Shown here: piece by piece, positions 34,892 through 44,244 of the stretch
Position numbering within the stretch: position 1 is the stretch's first letter
Layout of the letters: every line of letters starts with the position of its first letter
Assembly (NCBI RefSeq): GCF_009766085.1
Contig: NZ_LMUF01000062.1
Coordinates: 45,404-109,403, forward strand
Origin: Burkholderia sp. S171
Lineage (GTDB): Bacteria > Pseudomonadota > Gammaproteobacteria > Burkholderiales > Burkholderiaceae
DNA length: 64,000 nt
Direction of reading: 5' to 3'
Notes under the pieces: generated by a model
Told to the model about the DNA's origin: nothing
Databases searched by the model: none
Seen by the model: only the letters and a program-made list of their open reading frames with translations
Made by a program: the position numbers and the translations under genes

Positions 34892-35350
34892 ATGGCGCCG
34901 ACCATAAAACTTCGGGAATTGAACAACCCTGTGCTGCAGCGGGCAGGCTTCGCGCTGATGCGCGAACTGCGCCCCCACCTGACCGACGAGACCGCGTTCT
35001 CCGAACAGATCACGCGCCAGTACACGCACGGATATCGGCTGCTTGGCGCCCATATGGGTGAGCGGATCGTGGGCCTGATCGGTTATCGCCAAACGGAAAA
35101 TACGCTGTACGGCCGCTTTGTCTATGTCGACGATCTGGTCGTCGACGCAGGCGAGCGTCAACATGGTCTGGGTGCAATCCTGATCACGGCGGTGCGCGAC
35201 GAAGCAACGCGCCTGGGATGTCAGCATCTTGTCCTGGATACCGGCCTGCATATGGCATTGGCACAGCGCTTTTATTTCCGTCAGGGCTTATTGGCGCGTG
35301 GCATGCATTTCGTCCAACCGTTGACCCAACACCAACCGGATGCAAGATGA
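34892..35350 (+). CDS. GNAT-family N-acetyltransferase
   Basis: A 152-residue acetyltransferase. The fold is seen in IVGLIGYRQ, RFVYVDDLVVDAGERQHGLGAILI (CoA-binding motif A, with Q/R-x-x-G-x-G/A) and the C-terminal LDTGLHMALAQRFYFRQG (motif B). The ATG at 34892 is preceded by AGAGGTAGAGCG; the frame upstream of it is not family-like. Its stop overlaps the start of the azoreductase gene by 4 bases. It acetylates an amine or other small molecule; substrate unknown. It is first in the operon divergent from mocR. Confidence 0.82.
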   Translation: MAPTIKLRELNNPVLQRAGFALMRELRPHLTDETAFSEQITRQYTHGYRLLGAHMGERIVGLIGYRQTENTLYGRFVYVDDLVVDAGERQHGLGAILITAVRDEATRLGCQHLVLDTGLHMALAQRFYFRQGLLARGMHFVQPLTQHQPDAR

Positions 35351-35991
35351 ACGACTTTTTATTCCTGAGCGCGAGCCCGAACCAACAAGCTTCGCACGCG
35401 TACCGGTTTGCCGACGCGCTGCTCAAAACGCTTGGCGAACGAGATCCGGCAATGAGCGTGAATCGACGCGACCTCTCGGCGAACCCGCTGCCGCCACTGA
35501 GTCCCGCATACGGGATGGCGCTGACCAAACGCACTCCCGCCGATGACCCCGCGTTTCGGCAATCGGAGCAGTTGATTAATGAATTGGAGCGCAGTCGCCA
35601 CCTGCTGATCGCCACGCCGATGCATAACTTCAGTGTGCCGGCAGCGCTGAAGTTGTGGATCGATCACGTGCTTCGGATTGGACGCTCTTTTTCGTCAGGG
35701 CCCGAAGGCAAAGTTGGCCTCTTAGCCGACCGCCCTACCTACATCGTCGTAAGCTCTGGCGGATTTCACCAAGGGCCGCAAGCGCGACAACCCGACTTCC
35801 TGTCCGACTACTTGAGACTTGTACTGCGGACAATCGGCATCAGTAACAGTCACTTCATTTATCTGCAGGGAATGGTCGGAGGTGAAGAAGCGGTGAGCGC
35901 CGCATTCTCCAGCGCGCGCCAGCAGTTATCGCAAACACCGCTCTTTGCCAGTATCGAAACAGAGTCGACCAACTCTGTGCCGTCAGCATGA
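35347..35991 (+). CDS. FMN-dependent NADH-azoreductase/quinone reductase-like protein
   Basis: A 214-residue flavodoxin-fold protein of the AzoR/NQO family. The FMN-binding N-terminus is FLFLSASPNQQASHAYRFA. HLLIATPMHNFSVPAALKLWIDHVLRIGRSF is the conserved family signature (PMHNF-x-P-x-L-K-x-W-ID). It reduces azo dyes and quinones with NAD(P)H. The start overlaps the acetyltransferase stop (ATGA), so the genes are translationally coupled. Confidence 0.86.
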   Translation: MNDFLFLSASPNQQASHAYRFADALLKTLGERDPAMSVNRRDLSANPLPPLSPAYGMALTKRTPADDPAFRQSEQLINELERSRHLLIATPMHNFSVPAALKLWIDHVLRIGRSFSSGPEGKVGLLADRPTYIVVSSGGFHQGPQARQPDFLSDYLRLVLRTIGISNSHFIYLQGMVGGEEAVSAAFSSARQQLSQTPLFASIETESTNSVPSA

Positions 35992-36040
35992 ATTTTTCTA
36001 ACGCTTTTTCTACTTTCTTCAACTGTTCAGGAGTCCGATC

Positions 36041-36472
36041 ATGAGCCAACTTCGCCTGCCTTTCTCGACATTATCTCCCGCCGCTTACCACGGTCTTCTC
36101 GCTACAAACAAGGCACTGTCCGACAGTAGCCTCGGCCTGCCCATGGTCGAATTGATCTATCTCCGCATCTCGCAGATCAATGGTTGCGCATTTTGTCTCG
36201 ACAAACATTCGTCGACACTCCGTGATTCCGGTGTCGCGCAACGCAAGCTCGATCAACTCGCGGGTTGGCGTGTCAGCGAGCTGTTTGACGCACGGGAACG
36301 CGCCGCACTCGCATGGGCAGAAACGTTGACGCACGTCGATGAGCAAGGTGCACCCGACGAACGCTACGCCCCGCTGAAAGCGCTTTTCTCCGATACGGAA
36401 ATCTCGGATCTGACCATGGCCATCGCGCTGATGAATGCGTTCAATCGTCTCGCTATCGGCATGCTGCTGTAG
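36041..36472 (+). CDS. AhpD/carboxymuconolactone decarboxylase-family protein
   Basis: A 143-residue CMD-domain protein. The redox motif GCAFCLDKHS gives the Cys-x2-Cys and His of AhpD-like peroxidases. The helices KLDQLAGWRVSELFDARERAALAWAETLTH are typical. It probably acts in peroxide or electrophile detoxification. CAGGAG lies 7 bases before the ATG. It is 49 bases after the azoreductase gene on the same strand and completes a probable three-gene detoxification unit facing mocR. Confidence 0.84.
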   Translation: MSQLRLPFSTLSPAAYHGLLATNKALSDSSLGLPMVELIYLRISQINGCAFCLDKHSSTLRDSGVAQRKLDQLAGWRVSELFDARERAALAWAETLTHVDEQGAPDERYAPLKALFSDTEISDLTMAIALMNAFNRLAIGMLL

Positions 36473-36542
36473 GCATTGCGATTGTTCCCGTAGCAGTTTC
36501 GAACGGCTCCGCTGGGCAAATGTGCCGCGGAGCCACTGCGCC

Positions 36543-37421
36543 TCACTCCTCCTGGGCGGTCAACTTGTCCTGTGTCCGGGTTTCGAAATCGGCGGCATCA
36601 TGGCGTTCGTGGAGTTGACTGGAAAGGTCGCCAAAAGCCCGGTTGACCATCCGGCCGCGCCGCACGGCCGGGCGTTCGCCAATCGCATCGGCCCAGCGTT
36701 GAACATGCTTATAGTCCTGTACGGCCAGGAACTCGGCGCCCTCATATAGCCAACCCTTTACCAAACCGCCATACCAAGGCCAGATCGCCATGTCGGCTAT
36801 CGTGTACTCGCTGCCAGCGATGAATTCGTTGCCCGCGAGCTGCTTGTCGAGCACATCGAGCTGACGCTTCGTTTCCATCGCGAACCGGTCGATTGCATAT
36901 TCGATCTTCGTCGGCGCGTAGGCATAGAAATGGCCGAAGCCTCCTCCCAGATAAGGCGCGCTTCCCATTTGCCAGAATAGCCATGACAGGCATTCGGCGC
37001 GCGCGCTCGCTTGCGTCGGCAGGAACGCTCCGAATTTTTCGGCGAGGTACAGCAAAATCGCACCGGATTCGAACACCCGGATTGGCTTCGGGCCGCTTCG
37101 ATCCACCAGCGCGGGGATCTTGGAGTTCGGATTCGCTTCCACAAAGCCGCTACCGAACTGATCACCTTCGCCAATCTTGATTAGCCAGGCGTCGTATTCC
37201 GCACCGCTATGGCCCAGCGCCAACAATTCCTCCAGCATCGTCGTGACCTTTACGCCGTTCGGTGTCGCCAGTGAGTAGAGCTGGAGAGGATGGCGGCCGA
37301 CCGGCAGATCCTTGTCGTGGGTCGCTCCCGATATCGGGCGGTTGATGTTCGCGAAGCGGCCACCGCTGGATTTATTCCAGGTCCAAACCTTCGGCGGCAC
37401 GTAATCAACAGAATCGGTCAT
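36543..37421 (-). CDS. YghU-type glutathione S-transferase
   Basis: A 292-residue GST. It begins with an unusual N-terminal arm (YVPPKVWTWNKSSGGRFANINRP), as in YghU disulfide-bond oxidoreductases. The thioredoxin-like domain has LQLYSLATPNGVKVTTMLEEL and IPALVD, and RVFESGAILLYLAEKFG contains the E-S that binds the glutathione glutamate. The helical C-domain carries YTIADMAIWPWYGGL. It reduces organic disulfides with glutathione. AAGGAG is 8 bases before ATG 37421. The gene stands alone, convergent with the AhpD gene. Confidence 0.86.
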   Translation of the reverse strand: MTDSVDYVPPKVWTWNKSSGGRFANINRPISGATHDKDLPVGRHPLQLYSLATPNGVKVTTMLEELLALGHSGAEYDAWLIKIGEGDQFGSGFVEANPNSKIPALVDRSGPKPIRVFESGAILLYLAEKFGAFLPTQASARAECLSWLFWQMGSAPYLGGGFGHFYAYAPTKIEYAIDRFAMETKRQLDVLDKQLAGNEFIAGSEYTIADMAIWPWYGGLVKGWLYEGAEFLAVQDYKHVQRWADAIGERPAVRRGRMVNRAFGDLSSQLHERHDAADFETRTQDKLTAQEE

Positions 37422-37836
37422 GCTCAAAGCTCCTTGTGTTTCATGGAATAGGCATCACGAAGCGAGAGTAACAAATCGACGCAAAGCATGCTGGGACGGC
37501 CCTCTTCCGCGAGGTTCTGTCGCGACAAGGGTTGTCGCTGCGAAAATTCAACGGGTTGTTTATGGCAGCTTCCGCACGTGCCGCGTGACGGACTTTCCTC
37601 TTTCGAACACGCGATAAAAGCGCATGACACGTGTGTGTCACTGCAACTGTGCTAAGCGCCAAGGCTAAGGTTAGGACCGAAGCCGAGGCTATCCGCTAAG
37701 AAAAATCCACTCCGCGATTAGGGTCGGTCTTTACAGCAACATTATTCAATTACGCCGCGTCACAAGCTGCCATGGAAATCAGCACTTATCGTACAATTCG
37801 CCGCCACCAGATCGTTTATCAAACTCCGGAATCGCA
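37422..37836. other. Intergenic, promoters of GST and O-antigen ligase
   Basis: Divergent promoters are expected here. I see no supported gene. GGAATCGCA just before ATG 37837 is a plausible ribosome site. Confidence 0.4.
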
Positions 37837-39306
37837 ATGATTAACCTGAGATTGCAATCTCGGGCCGGGGAAGCCCTGTCCGCTGTATGCGCAGTGCTGT
37901 TATTCGTGGGGATGTTCGACCATATGACAGCTATCAAATACATTGGCATCGGCCTTCTGATCGCGATTGTCATTTCATTTGCTATTAAGTCTCTACTAAC
38001 CCGCGCCCCCGATCACGCATTTCCCGCATCTTCCTTGCTAATAGCGCTTGGCGTCTGGTCCCTTTGGACCTTGATGTCCGCAACATGGTCAGTCAACCCA
38101 GGCGCGACCTTGCATGCATGGCTTGACGAAGTGGCTTATCCGCTAGCGGCGTTCTATGCGTTCTGGCTCGTGGGGCAATCACCGGCTAAGCAACAGCGCC
38201 TGTTGCAGAACGTGGCGTGGGTCACTTGCCTGATCCTGGCGGTGATTAGTGTCGTCTACTTCAACTATCTTGACCCGGCCGAACCCAAGCCGGGGCTGAT
38301 GCATTTCTATGCGCGGGTTGGGCATTCCAGCACCCTCGCGCTCATGGTCATCCCCCTCTTCGCGACCATGGCCGCCAAGACTGAAACAAGACTACGTGGC
38401 CTGACGGGCGCGCTATTTTGCGTGGTGATTGGTGGCGCCACGTTGAACCGCTTCTTCTGGATTGCGCTAGCGGTGGTTGCCGTGGTGCTGTTATGGCCCC
38501 GCTCGTCACGCGAGCGCGTGCGGGCATGGACCGCGCTGGGTGCATTGCTTCTAGTGACGCTGGTGGCCGTGGGGTCCAGCAACAAGCTGAGGCTCATGAG
38601 CCGCGCCGCTAGCAGTGTGACCGTTCCAGTCGCGCAAGCGGCCAGCGCAGCACCAGGCATTTTACGTGTCGTTGCTCACGGAGCCGATACCCCTGATACC
38701 TCCGATACGCAACTTGCCGCGATAGAAAGTGCACCGGCGCCCAGGCCCGCAACATTGATTGAGCGGCTACGCGTGATCAGCGGCGTGAGCCACGCAATGA
38801 GCTCGGATGCGCGGCCAAGAATTTGGGCCTTCTATGGAAGCCAGGTCGCCAAGCATCCCTGGATAGGCATTGGCTTTGGCAAACCTTTACCCTCGCTGGC
38901 TTACGGAAGCCTTGTTCCAGATGACTTGGTCAAGCTGGACGGTAATGTGCGCACGCATGCGCACAACCTCTTTCTCAATACCCTGCTGCAGGTCGGGAGT
39001 GTTGGGCTGATCCTTCAGCTTGCCGCGTTGAGTTGCCTCGCTTATCAGTTTTTCGCGATGCGCCTGATTTATCCACAGTTGTGTCGCGCAGGCATTGCGT
39101 TGATCCTGGGCATGCTCGCCAAGAATCTGACCGATGACTTCATGTGGCAGTCGACCATGCTGATGTTCTGGTCTTATTGCGGCTGGTTGTTAGGTCAATC
39201 CGCCATGCGCTTGAATACGCTAGGCGCGGCTACGGGTGGATATCGCGCGGCCTCGCATTCTGTCGATAGCAAGCCGGCAGAGCGCGAGTTGGAAACTATC
39301 GGCTAG
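37837..39306 (+). CDS. O-antigen ligase-family (Wzy/WaaL) membrane protein
   Basis: A 489-residue membrane protein with about eleven to twelve hydrophobic helices. The Wzy_C region is recognisable by the periplasmic loop SDARPRIWAFYGSQVAKHPWIGIGFGKPLP and the downstream THAHNLFLNTLLQVGSVGLIL, which match the (R-x-x-x-W..H-P-x-x-G-x-G) and H-(N/S)-x-x-x-(Q/L) motifs. The protein probably polymerises or ligates O-units or another polysaccharide in the periplasm. No other LPS genes are adjacent, so it is an isolated copy whose substrate is unknown. Confidence 0.84.
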   Translation: MINLRLQSRAGEALSAVCAVLLFVGMFDHMTAIKYIGIGLLIAIVISFAIKSLLTRAPDHAFPASSLLIALGVWSLWTLMSATWSVNPGATLHAWLDEVAYPLAAFYAFWLVGQSPAKQQRLLQNVAWVTCLILAVISVVYFNYLDPAEPKPGLMHFYARVGHSSTLALMVIPLFATMAAKTETRLRGLTGALFCVVIGGATLNRFFWIALAVVAVVLLWPRSSRERVRAWTALGALLLVTLVAVGSSNKLRLMSRAASSVTVPVAQAASAAPGILRVVAHGADTPDTSDTQLAAIESAPAPRPATLIERLRVISGVSHAMSSDARPRIWAFYGSQVAKHPWIGIGFGKPLPSLAYGSLVPDDLVKLDGNVRTHAHNLFLNTLLQVGSVGLILQLAALSCLAYQFFAMRLIYPQLCRAGIALILGMLAKNLTDDFMWQSTMLMFWSYCGWLLGQSAMRLNTLGAATGGYRAASHSVDSKPAERELETIG

Positions 39307-39309
39307 CGG

Positions 39310-40251
39310 TCAGCGGTTAGGCTGTGTTCGCAGCTTGGGGAATGTGATGCTCTCCGAGGCGCCCTGAACGTATCGATCCAGTCCTTCAGCCAAGGCTGCA
39401 AATGCGACCTTGCAACTCGGGTTGTCGCGCAGGTCTTCATGCATGGCGAGCCAGGTATCCAATCGAAGCGATATCTTTCCAGGGAAAAGCCGGATCAGGT
39501 CAGGGTCGCGGCGAGCAAGCCCCACCTGACACATCCCAATACCAAAACCCGCTCGTAACATCGCAAGTGAAGCGAGGTCGCTGTCGGTACGTAGCGCCAT
39601 CAGCTCCCGGCGCAGTTCGGGTAGCTGAGACTTCACGCTGCGAATAAAAGCGGTTTCCTTGTCGAAGCCTATGAGCGCATGGTTAGCCAATTCGTCGATA
39701 TTCGCCGGCTTGCCGCGACGCTCCAAATAACGCTTATGCGCATGGAGTCCAAGCTCGACATTTCCAATCCGGCGCGCTATTAACACGCCTTGGCTTGGTC
39801 TCTGCATCCGCACTGCGATGTCCGCTTCGCGCTGCAAGAGGTCTTCAATCCGGTTGGACGGCATCAGTTCGATGATCAGATCGGGGTAAGCGGCGTGCAG
39901 CGCAGTGATGATAGGCGGCAACACTTCCACGCTAATAACGTCGCTGGCAGTAATACGGATCGTGCCGCGCACTCCCACGCCTTGACTCGACGCGGCCCGC
40001 AACAGCGCAGCACTATTCGATTCCAGCGCTTCGGCAAAAGGTTTTAGTGCCAGCGCTTCCTGCGTAGCGCTAAGTCCCTGTTGCGTGCGGATAAAGAGCG
40101 CATAGCCCATGACTTGTTCAAGCGCATCCACATGACGTCCCACCGTAGGCTGCGTCAGTCCTAGCGCACGTGCCGCTCCCGAGAGCGAACCCTCGCGCAA
40201 GACGCCCAAGAAAGTCCGGTAGAGATCCCAACTGGGTTCAGTGTCAGTCAT
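39310..40251 (-). CDS. LysR-family regulator
   Basis: A 313-residue regulator. The winged helix is WDLYRTFLGVLREGSLSGAARALGLTQPTVGRHVDALEQ (read in parts), which is of the standard type. The effector domain has the SDVISVEVLPPIITALHA and PSNRIEDLLQREADIAVRM features of the type-2 fold. Its ATG at 40251 precedes a conserved start; upstream in-frame sequence is not family-like. It is divergent from an NAD-epimerase gene with a perfect 14-bp palindrome between them, which it probably binds. Confidence 0.88.
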   Translation of the reverse strand: MTDTEPSWDLYRTFLGVLREGSLSGAARALGLTQPTVGRHVDALEQVMGYALFIRTQQGLSATQEALALKPFAEALESNSAALLRAASSQGVGVRGTIRITASDVISVEVLPPIITALHAAYPDLIIELMPSNRIEDLLQREADIAVRMQRPSQGVLIARRIGNVELGLHAHKRYLERRGKPANIDELANHALIGFDKETAFIRSVKSQLPELRRELMALRTDSDLASLAMLRAGFGIGMCQVGLARRDPDLIRLFPGKISLRLDTWLAMHEDLRDNPSCKVAFAALAEGLDRYVQGASESITFPKLRTQPNR

Positions 40252-40271
40252 ACAAAAATGTATATCAGCTC

Positions 40272-40285
40272 TATTGATATCAATA
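40272..40285. promoter_or_regulatory. Palindrome between LysR and epimerase genes
   Basis: TATTGATATCAATA is a perfect 14-bp palindrome, 20 bases before the LysR start and 57 before the epimerase start. A/T-rich arms and TN-type symmetry suit a LysR or other dimeric-regulator site. Confidence 0.5.
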
Positions 40286-40341
40286 ATTCCATTTAACTGT
40301 CGCGTGCGCAAGAATAATCATCATTACTTCAGGAGGCAGGG

Positions 40342-41301
40342 ATGACAAACACTCGCACGGCATTGGTTCTGGGGGCGACCGGCAGCATTGGTGGCGAAGT
40401 GGCGCGGCAACTTATTGCGCGTGGCTGGAAGGTGCGCGCATTGCAACGGGACCCCGCTGCGTTGACTGATCGCGACGATCGATTCGAATGGATCAAGGGC
40501 GACGCAATGAACCGACAGGACGTGATTGCAGCTGCAAACGGCGCCCAGATCATTCTCCATGCGGTCAATCCACCCGGATATCGCAACTGGGCCGGACTGG
40601 TGCTTCCCATGATCGAGAACACCATTGCCGCGGCACGCGCTTCAGGCGCACGGATCGTGCTGCCCGGCACCGTCTATAACTACGGCCCGAACGCGTTCCC
40701 TGTCTTGCGCGAATCATCGTCTCAAGAACCGCTCACGCATAAAGGTGCGATTCGCGTCGAGTTGGAGCGCCGCCTGCAAGCGGCAAGCGCGGACGGCGTA
40801 CGCAGTCTTGTCGTTCGGGCAGGTGATTTCTTCGGCCCCGGCGGGACCGGCAACAACTGGTTTTCAGGCGGCCTCGTCAAACCGGGCAAACCTGTTCGCG
40901 CCATGTTTTATCCGGGCAAAGCGGGTATTGGGCATCAGTGGGCTTATGTGCCGGACGTAGCCCAAACCATGGTGCGTCTGATCGAACAGGAACGTGTGCT
41001 CCCCGTGTTCGCGACCTTTCACATGAGAGGCCACTGGGACGCCGACGGCACGCAAATGATTGATGCAATCAAACGCTCGGTCGACCAACCCACAGTCAAG
41101 GTGCGAGCGTTCCCGTGGTGGGTGCTTCCGCTGATGTCGCCATTCTCCGAGATGTTCCGTGAGATGCGGGAGATGCGCTATTTGTGGAAGAAGCCCATCC
41201 GCATGGAGAATGCTCCGTTGCTGGCTACGCTGGGCGAAGAGCCGCATACGCCTTGGGATGAGGCGGTAAAGACTACGTTGAGTTCAATGCGTTGCATCTG
41301 A
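40342..41301 (+). CDS. NAD-dependent epimerase/dehydratase-family protein
   Basis: A 319-residue extended SDR. TRTALVLGATGSIGGEVARQL is the nucleotide fold; LPGTVYNYGPN holds a Tyr in the position of the active site, and VRAGDFFGPGG marks the substrate lobe. The C-terminus is basic with RAFPWWVLPLMSPF. Family members epimerise or dehydrate nucleotide sugars or reduce other substrates; the precise one is unknown. AGGAGGCAGGG precedes the ATG. Probably activated by the divergent LysR. Confidence 0.82.
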   Translation: MTNTRTALVLGATGSIGGEVARQLIARGWKVRALQRDPAALTDRDDRFEWIKGDAMNRQDVIAAANGAQIILHAVNPPGYRNWAGLVLPMIENTIAAARASGARIVLPGTVYNYGPNAFPVLRESSSQEPLTHKGAIRVELERRLQAASADGVRSLVVRAGDFFGPGGTGNNWFSGGLVKPGKPVRAMFYPGKAGIGHQWAYVPDVAQTMVRLIEQERVLPVFATFHMRGHWDADGTQMIDAIKRSVDQPTVKVRAFPWWVLPLMSPFSEMFREMREMRYLWKKPIRMENAPLLATLGEEPHTPWDEAVKTTLSSMRCI

Positions 41302-41400
41302 GCGTCAAGGGTTCACCGGGAACAAGCGGCAGTGTTTCCGCAACTTACGCAGCGGTCTGTATTGCAAACGAAAAACAACCGATTGTGGTTGATCGAGCCT

Positions 41401-41550
41401 ATGAACACCACGGTCAATATCATCACGCTGACCACGGAAAGCAGCCCGGCCATGAAAGAGCGCGGCAAGGCCGTCGGCGTCGAGGGTTGGATCGTCAAGC
41501 CCTTCAAAGGCGACGTAGTACTGGAAACCTTCAGGAAGCTGGCAAGCTAG
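41401..41550 (+). pseudogene. CheY-like receiver, C-terminal remnant
   Basis: A 49-residue frame reading NIITLTTESSPAMKERGKAVGVEGWIVKPFKGDVVLETFRKL. It matches the last third of chemotaxis CheY receivers, where LTTESS, GA-GWI-KPF (with the conserved Lys) and the closing helix occur. The phospho-acceptor Asp and the N-terminal half are missing and no ribosome site precedes it. It is a remnant between the epimerase and GST genes. Confidence 0.6.
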
Positions 41551-41557
41551 GCCAGCC

Positions 41558-42211
41558 TTAAAACTCGGCATCCAGCTCGTCGATCTCCTCAACCTCCTGC
41601 TGCGCATCCGCAATCCACTGCTGCATCTCCGGCAACGCAAGAATGCGCTGCGCATACTCGACAATCTCCGGCTCGAGCTTGACGTCGTACGTGACAAAGC
41701 GCGTGACGACCGGTGCGAACATTGCATCGGCAGCGCTCAGGGTGCCGAACAGGTATGGGCCATCGTATTGCTTGAGGCATTCGAGCCAGATCGCCGTTAC
41801 TCGCTCGATGTCCGTCTGTGCGCGTGCCCAGATCGTGAAGTTCGGGAAGTGCGCTTTTATATTCATGGGCAATGCCGAGCGCAACGAAGCGAAACCCGAA
41901 TGCATTTCTCCGCAAATAGAGCGACAGTGCGCGCGCAAGCGCCGGTCAGCGGGCAACAACCCTGCTTTCGGCCGCACCTCGTTCAGGTACTCCGCAATCG
42001 CGAGCGTGTCCCATACCTTGATGCCATCATGGACCAGACACGGGACGAGAATGGACGGCGAGAGCAGCAGCAGTTCGGCACGCGCGCCGGGATCGTCTAC
42101 CGGCATCACGAACTCGTCGAACGGCAGCCCACTGAACTTGGTCAGCAACCAGCCTCGCAACGACCACGACGAATAGTTCTTGCTGCTGATAGTGAGCGTG
42201 GCGTTCGTCAT
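41558..42211 (-). CDS. Glutathione S-transferase family protein
   Basis: A 217-residue GST. The thioredoxin-like domain has ISSKNYSSWSLRGWLLTKFSGLPFDEF and SPSILVPCLVHDGIKVWDTLAIAEYLNE (with the glutathione-binding D-T), and the helical C-domain covers residues 85-205. It resembles the bacterial GST group with the N-terminal YSSWSLR motif. Probably conjugates or reduces an electrophile. An acidic tail EVEEIDELDAEF ends the protein. It is convergent with the CheY remnant. Confidence 0.85.
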   Translation of the reverse strand: MTNATLTISSKNYSSWSLRGWLLTKFSGLPFDEFVMPVDDPGARAELLLLSPSILVPCLVHDGIKVWDTLAIAEYLNEVRPKAGLLPADRRLRAHCRSICGEMHSGFASLRSALPMNIKAHFPNFTIWARAQTDIERVTAIWLECLKQYDGPYLFGTLSAADAMFAPVVTRFVTYDVKLEPEIVEYAQRILALPEMQQWIADAQQEVEEIDELDAEF

Positions 42212-42431
42212 CTGAAGCTCCTCGGCGATTCAAGCGAAACACGCACGCCCAAGTGCGCGGCGCAGTGCACATACGCACCAAAAGACAGCATATTCAGTGC
42301 GCGTTCAGGAATGCTGCAAGGGATGTGCCACTTTGAACCGCCCTTATGCTGTCGCTATACGCCCGCATTCGGTTGGCATACGTATTGCGTTGTTTTGCAT
42401 TACTCGACAATACGCGCTCAAGCGAAAGGCG

Positions 42432-43763
42432 ATGAACCCATTCGCATACTCCGGCTATCAGGCGATGGCAGACCTCTCGCTGCCGGTGCGCCACGGCGCG
42501 GCACTGGTCAATCACGCGCTGGACGCCTGGCCTTTTCTCGCCGATACACCTCAAGGCCGGTCACTGCGAGCCACATGCGATCTGGTCGCGCTGTCAGCAC
42601 TCACGCATAGCCGGCGTCCATTTGCTATCGACTCGGTGGCGATGGACGGCAAAAGCGTCCCCGTGGTCGAGGAGATAACGCTCGCCACGCCGTTCTGTTC
42701 GTTGCTGCATTTGGCGAAGGAAGGCGGACCTAAACAGCCGCGCGTGCTGGTGATCGCGCCCATGTCCGGCCACTTCGCCACGCTCCTGCGCGGCACGGTG
42801 CGCACCCTGCTTCCTGACCACGACGTCTACATCACCGACTGGATCAACCCGCGCGACGTTTCGCTGTCGCAAGGCCGTTTCGGTTTCGATGAATACGTCC
42901 AGCATGTCATCGATTTTATCGTTGCGCTGGGACCGAATACGCACTTGCTGGCGGTCTGCCAGCCGACCGTCGCCGCCCTTGCAGCCGTGTCCCTGATGGC
43001 CGCAGACGATCATCCCCTGCAACCCGCCAGCATGACGCTAATGGCCGGGCCTATCGACACGCGTATCAATCCGACGTCGGTGAACGTGCTGGCAAAGAGC
43101 AAGCCGATAGAATGGTTCGAGCGGAATTTGATCAGCGCCGTGCCGTGGGGTTTCGCGGGCGCAGGCCGTCGCGTTTATCCGGGCCACACACAACTGATGG
43201 CATTCATGTCGATGAATCCGGCACGTCATTTCGATGCGTTCGAAGACATGGTGTATCAGCGCGCCAAGGGTGACCCTGCGAAGGCCGAGGCCATTCGCGT
43301 ATTCTATGAAGAATACTTCGCGACGATGGATTTAACCGCTGAGTTTTATCTCGAGACCATCGACACGGTCTTTCAACAACACGCGTTGCCGCTGCATGAA
43401 CTCGAAGTACGCGGACGCAGGGTGGATCCGTCATTGATCCGGCGAACCGCGCTGCTGACCGTTGAAGGCGAGCGCGACGACATCTGCGCGGTCGGCCAGA
43501 CGCTTGCCGCGCAGGAACTGTGCAGCAAATTGCGCCCCTACATGAAGACCCACCATGTGCAAACAGGGGTCGGCCATTATGGTGTGTTCAATGGCAAGCG
43601 CTGGGAGCGCCATATTTATCCGCGCGTGCGCGCAATGATCCACGACAACGAGCCAAGCCCGATTGTCATCAACGCGCGCGCCCAGCCTTTGCAATCATTG
43701 GCGCCGCTCGCACGCCCTGCCGCACCGCGCATGGATGTGAATGTGCAGTCCGAAGGGCCTTGA
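42432..43763 (+). CDS. phaZ: Intracellular polyhydroxybutyrate depolymerase
   Basis: A 443-residue PhaZ-type enzyme. It starts AYSGYQAMADLSLPVRHGA. The nucleophile motif is LAVCQPTVAALAAV with C176, the cysteine used instead of serine by intracellular PHB depolymerases of Ralstonia type. DWINPRDVSLSQGRFGFDEYVQHVIDF and GVGHYGVFNGKRWERHIYP (catalytic His region) are conserved. It mobilises the carbon store by cleaving native PHB granules. AAAGGCG precedes ATG 42432; a 45-residue in-frame extension upstream has no family features. No other pha genes are adjacent. Confidence 0.9.
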   Translation: MNPFAYSGYQAMADLSLPVRHGAALVNHALDAWPFLADTPQGRSLRATCDLVALSALTHSRRPFAIDSVAMDGKSVPVVEEITLATPFCSLLHLAKEGGPKQPRVLVIAPMSGHFATLLRGTVRTLLPDHDVYITDWINPRDVSLSQGRFGFDEYVQHVIDFIVALGPNTHLLAVCQPTVAALAAVSLMAADDHPLQPASMTLMAGPIDTRINPTSVNVLAKSKPIEWFERNLISAVPWGFAGAGRRVYPGHTQLMAFMSMNPARHFDAFEDMVYQRAKGDPAKAEAIRVFYEEYFATMDLTAEFYLETIDTVFQQHALPLHELEVRGRRVDPSLIRRTALLTVEGERDDICAVGQTLAAQELCSKLRPYMKTHHVQTGVGHYGVFNGKRWERHIYPRVRAMIHDNEPSPIVINARAQPLQSLAPLARPAAPRMDVNVQSEGP

Positions 43764-43797
43764 TACGCTTTGCTAAGAACGCCGTCTCAAGTTCGTT

Positions 43798-44244
43798 TCA
43801 AGCAGGTTGCTGGCTCTTCCATGGCGTGAAAGCAGGAACGTCGCACGGCCCCTTTGCGTCGATGGAAGTGAAGTCGGCAGGGCCGACTATCTCCAGATAC
43901 TCCATGTCCTCGGAATAATCGAAGAGGTAGTGCACGATTCCTGGCGCTTGATGAACGCAGTCGCCCGTTGCCACCAGTGTCTCCTTGTCGCCATACATGA
44001 AACGCGCCCAGCCCTTGAGCATGATCACAATGTGGAATTCGGCTTCATGACGGTGCCAACCTGTGCCTTGCTCTGGTGCATTGTTAGCTTTGACGAGTTG
44101 CGCGATCACCTTGCCGCCGGTCGCGTCTGCAATGCCTAAATCACGATAAAGAAAAAAATCGCGCAACCCTTGATCCTCATAAGGGGTGTCTTGTGGCCGG
44201 ATATGCGAAAAGCGAGTGGCAAGTTCGAACGTTTCAGATGACAT
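43798..44244 (-). CDS. Cupin-domain protein
   Basis: A 148-residue protein with a single cupin barrel: QGTGWHRHEAEFHIVIMLKGWARFMYGDKETLVATGDCVHQAPGIVHYLFDYSEDMEYLEIV. Residues W-H-R-H-E and the later PGIVH supply the usual metal-binding His/Glu set. Reaction unknown; the group includes small dioxygenases and sugar isomerases. GGAG lies 6 bases before ATG 44244. It is convergent with phaZ with only 34 bases between the ends. Confidence 0.78.
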   Translation of the reverse strand: MSSETFELATRFSHIRPQDTPYEDQGLRDFFLYRDLGIADATGGKVIAQLVKANNAPEQGTGWHRHEAEFHIVIMLKGWARFMYGDKETLVATGDCVHQAPGIVHYLFDYSEDMEYLEIVGPADFTSIDAKGPCDVPAFTPWKSQQPA

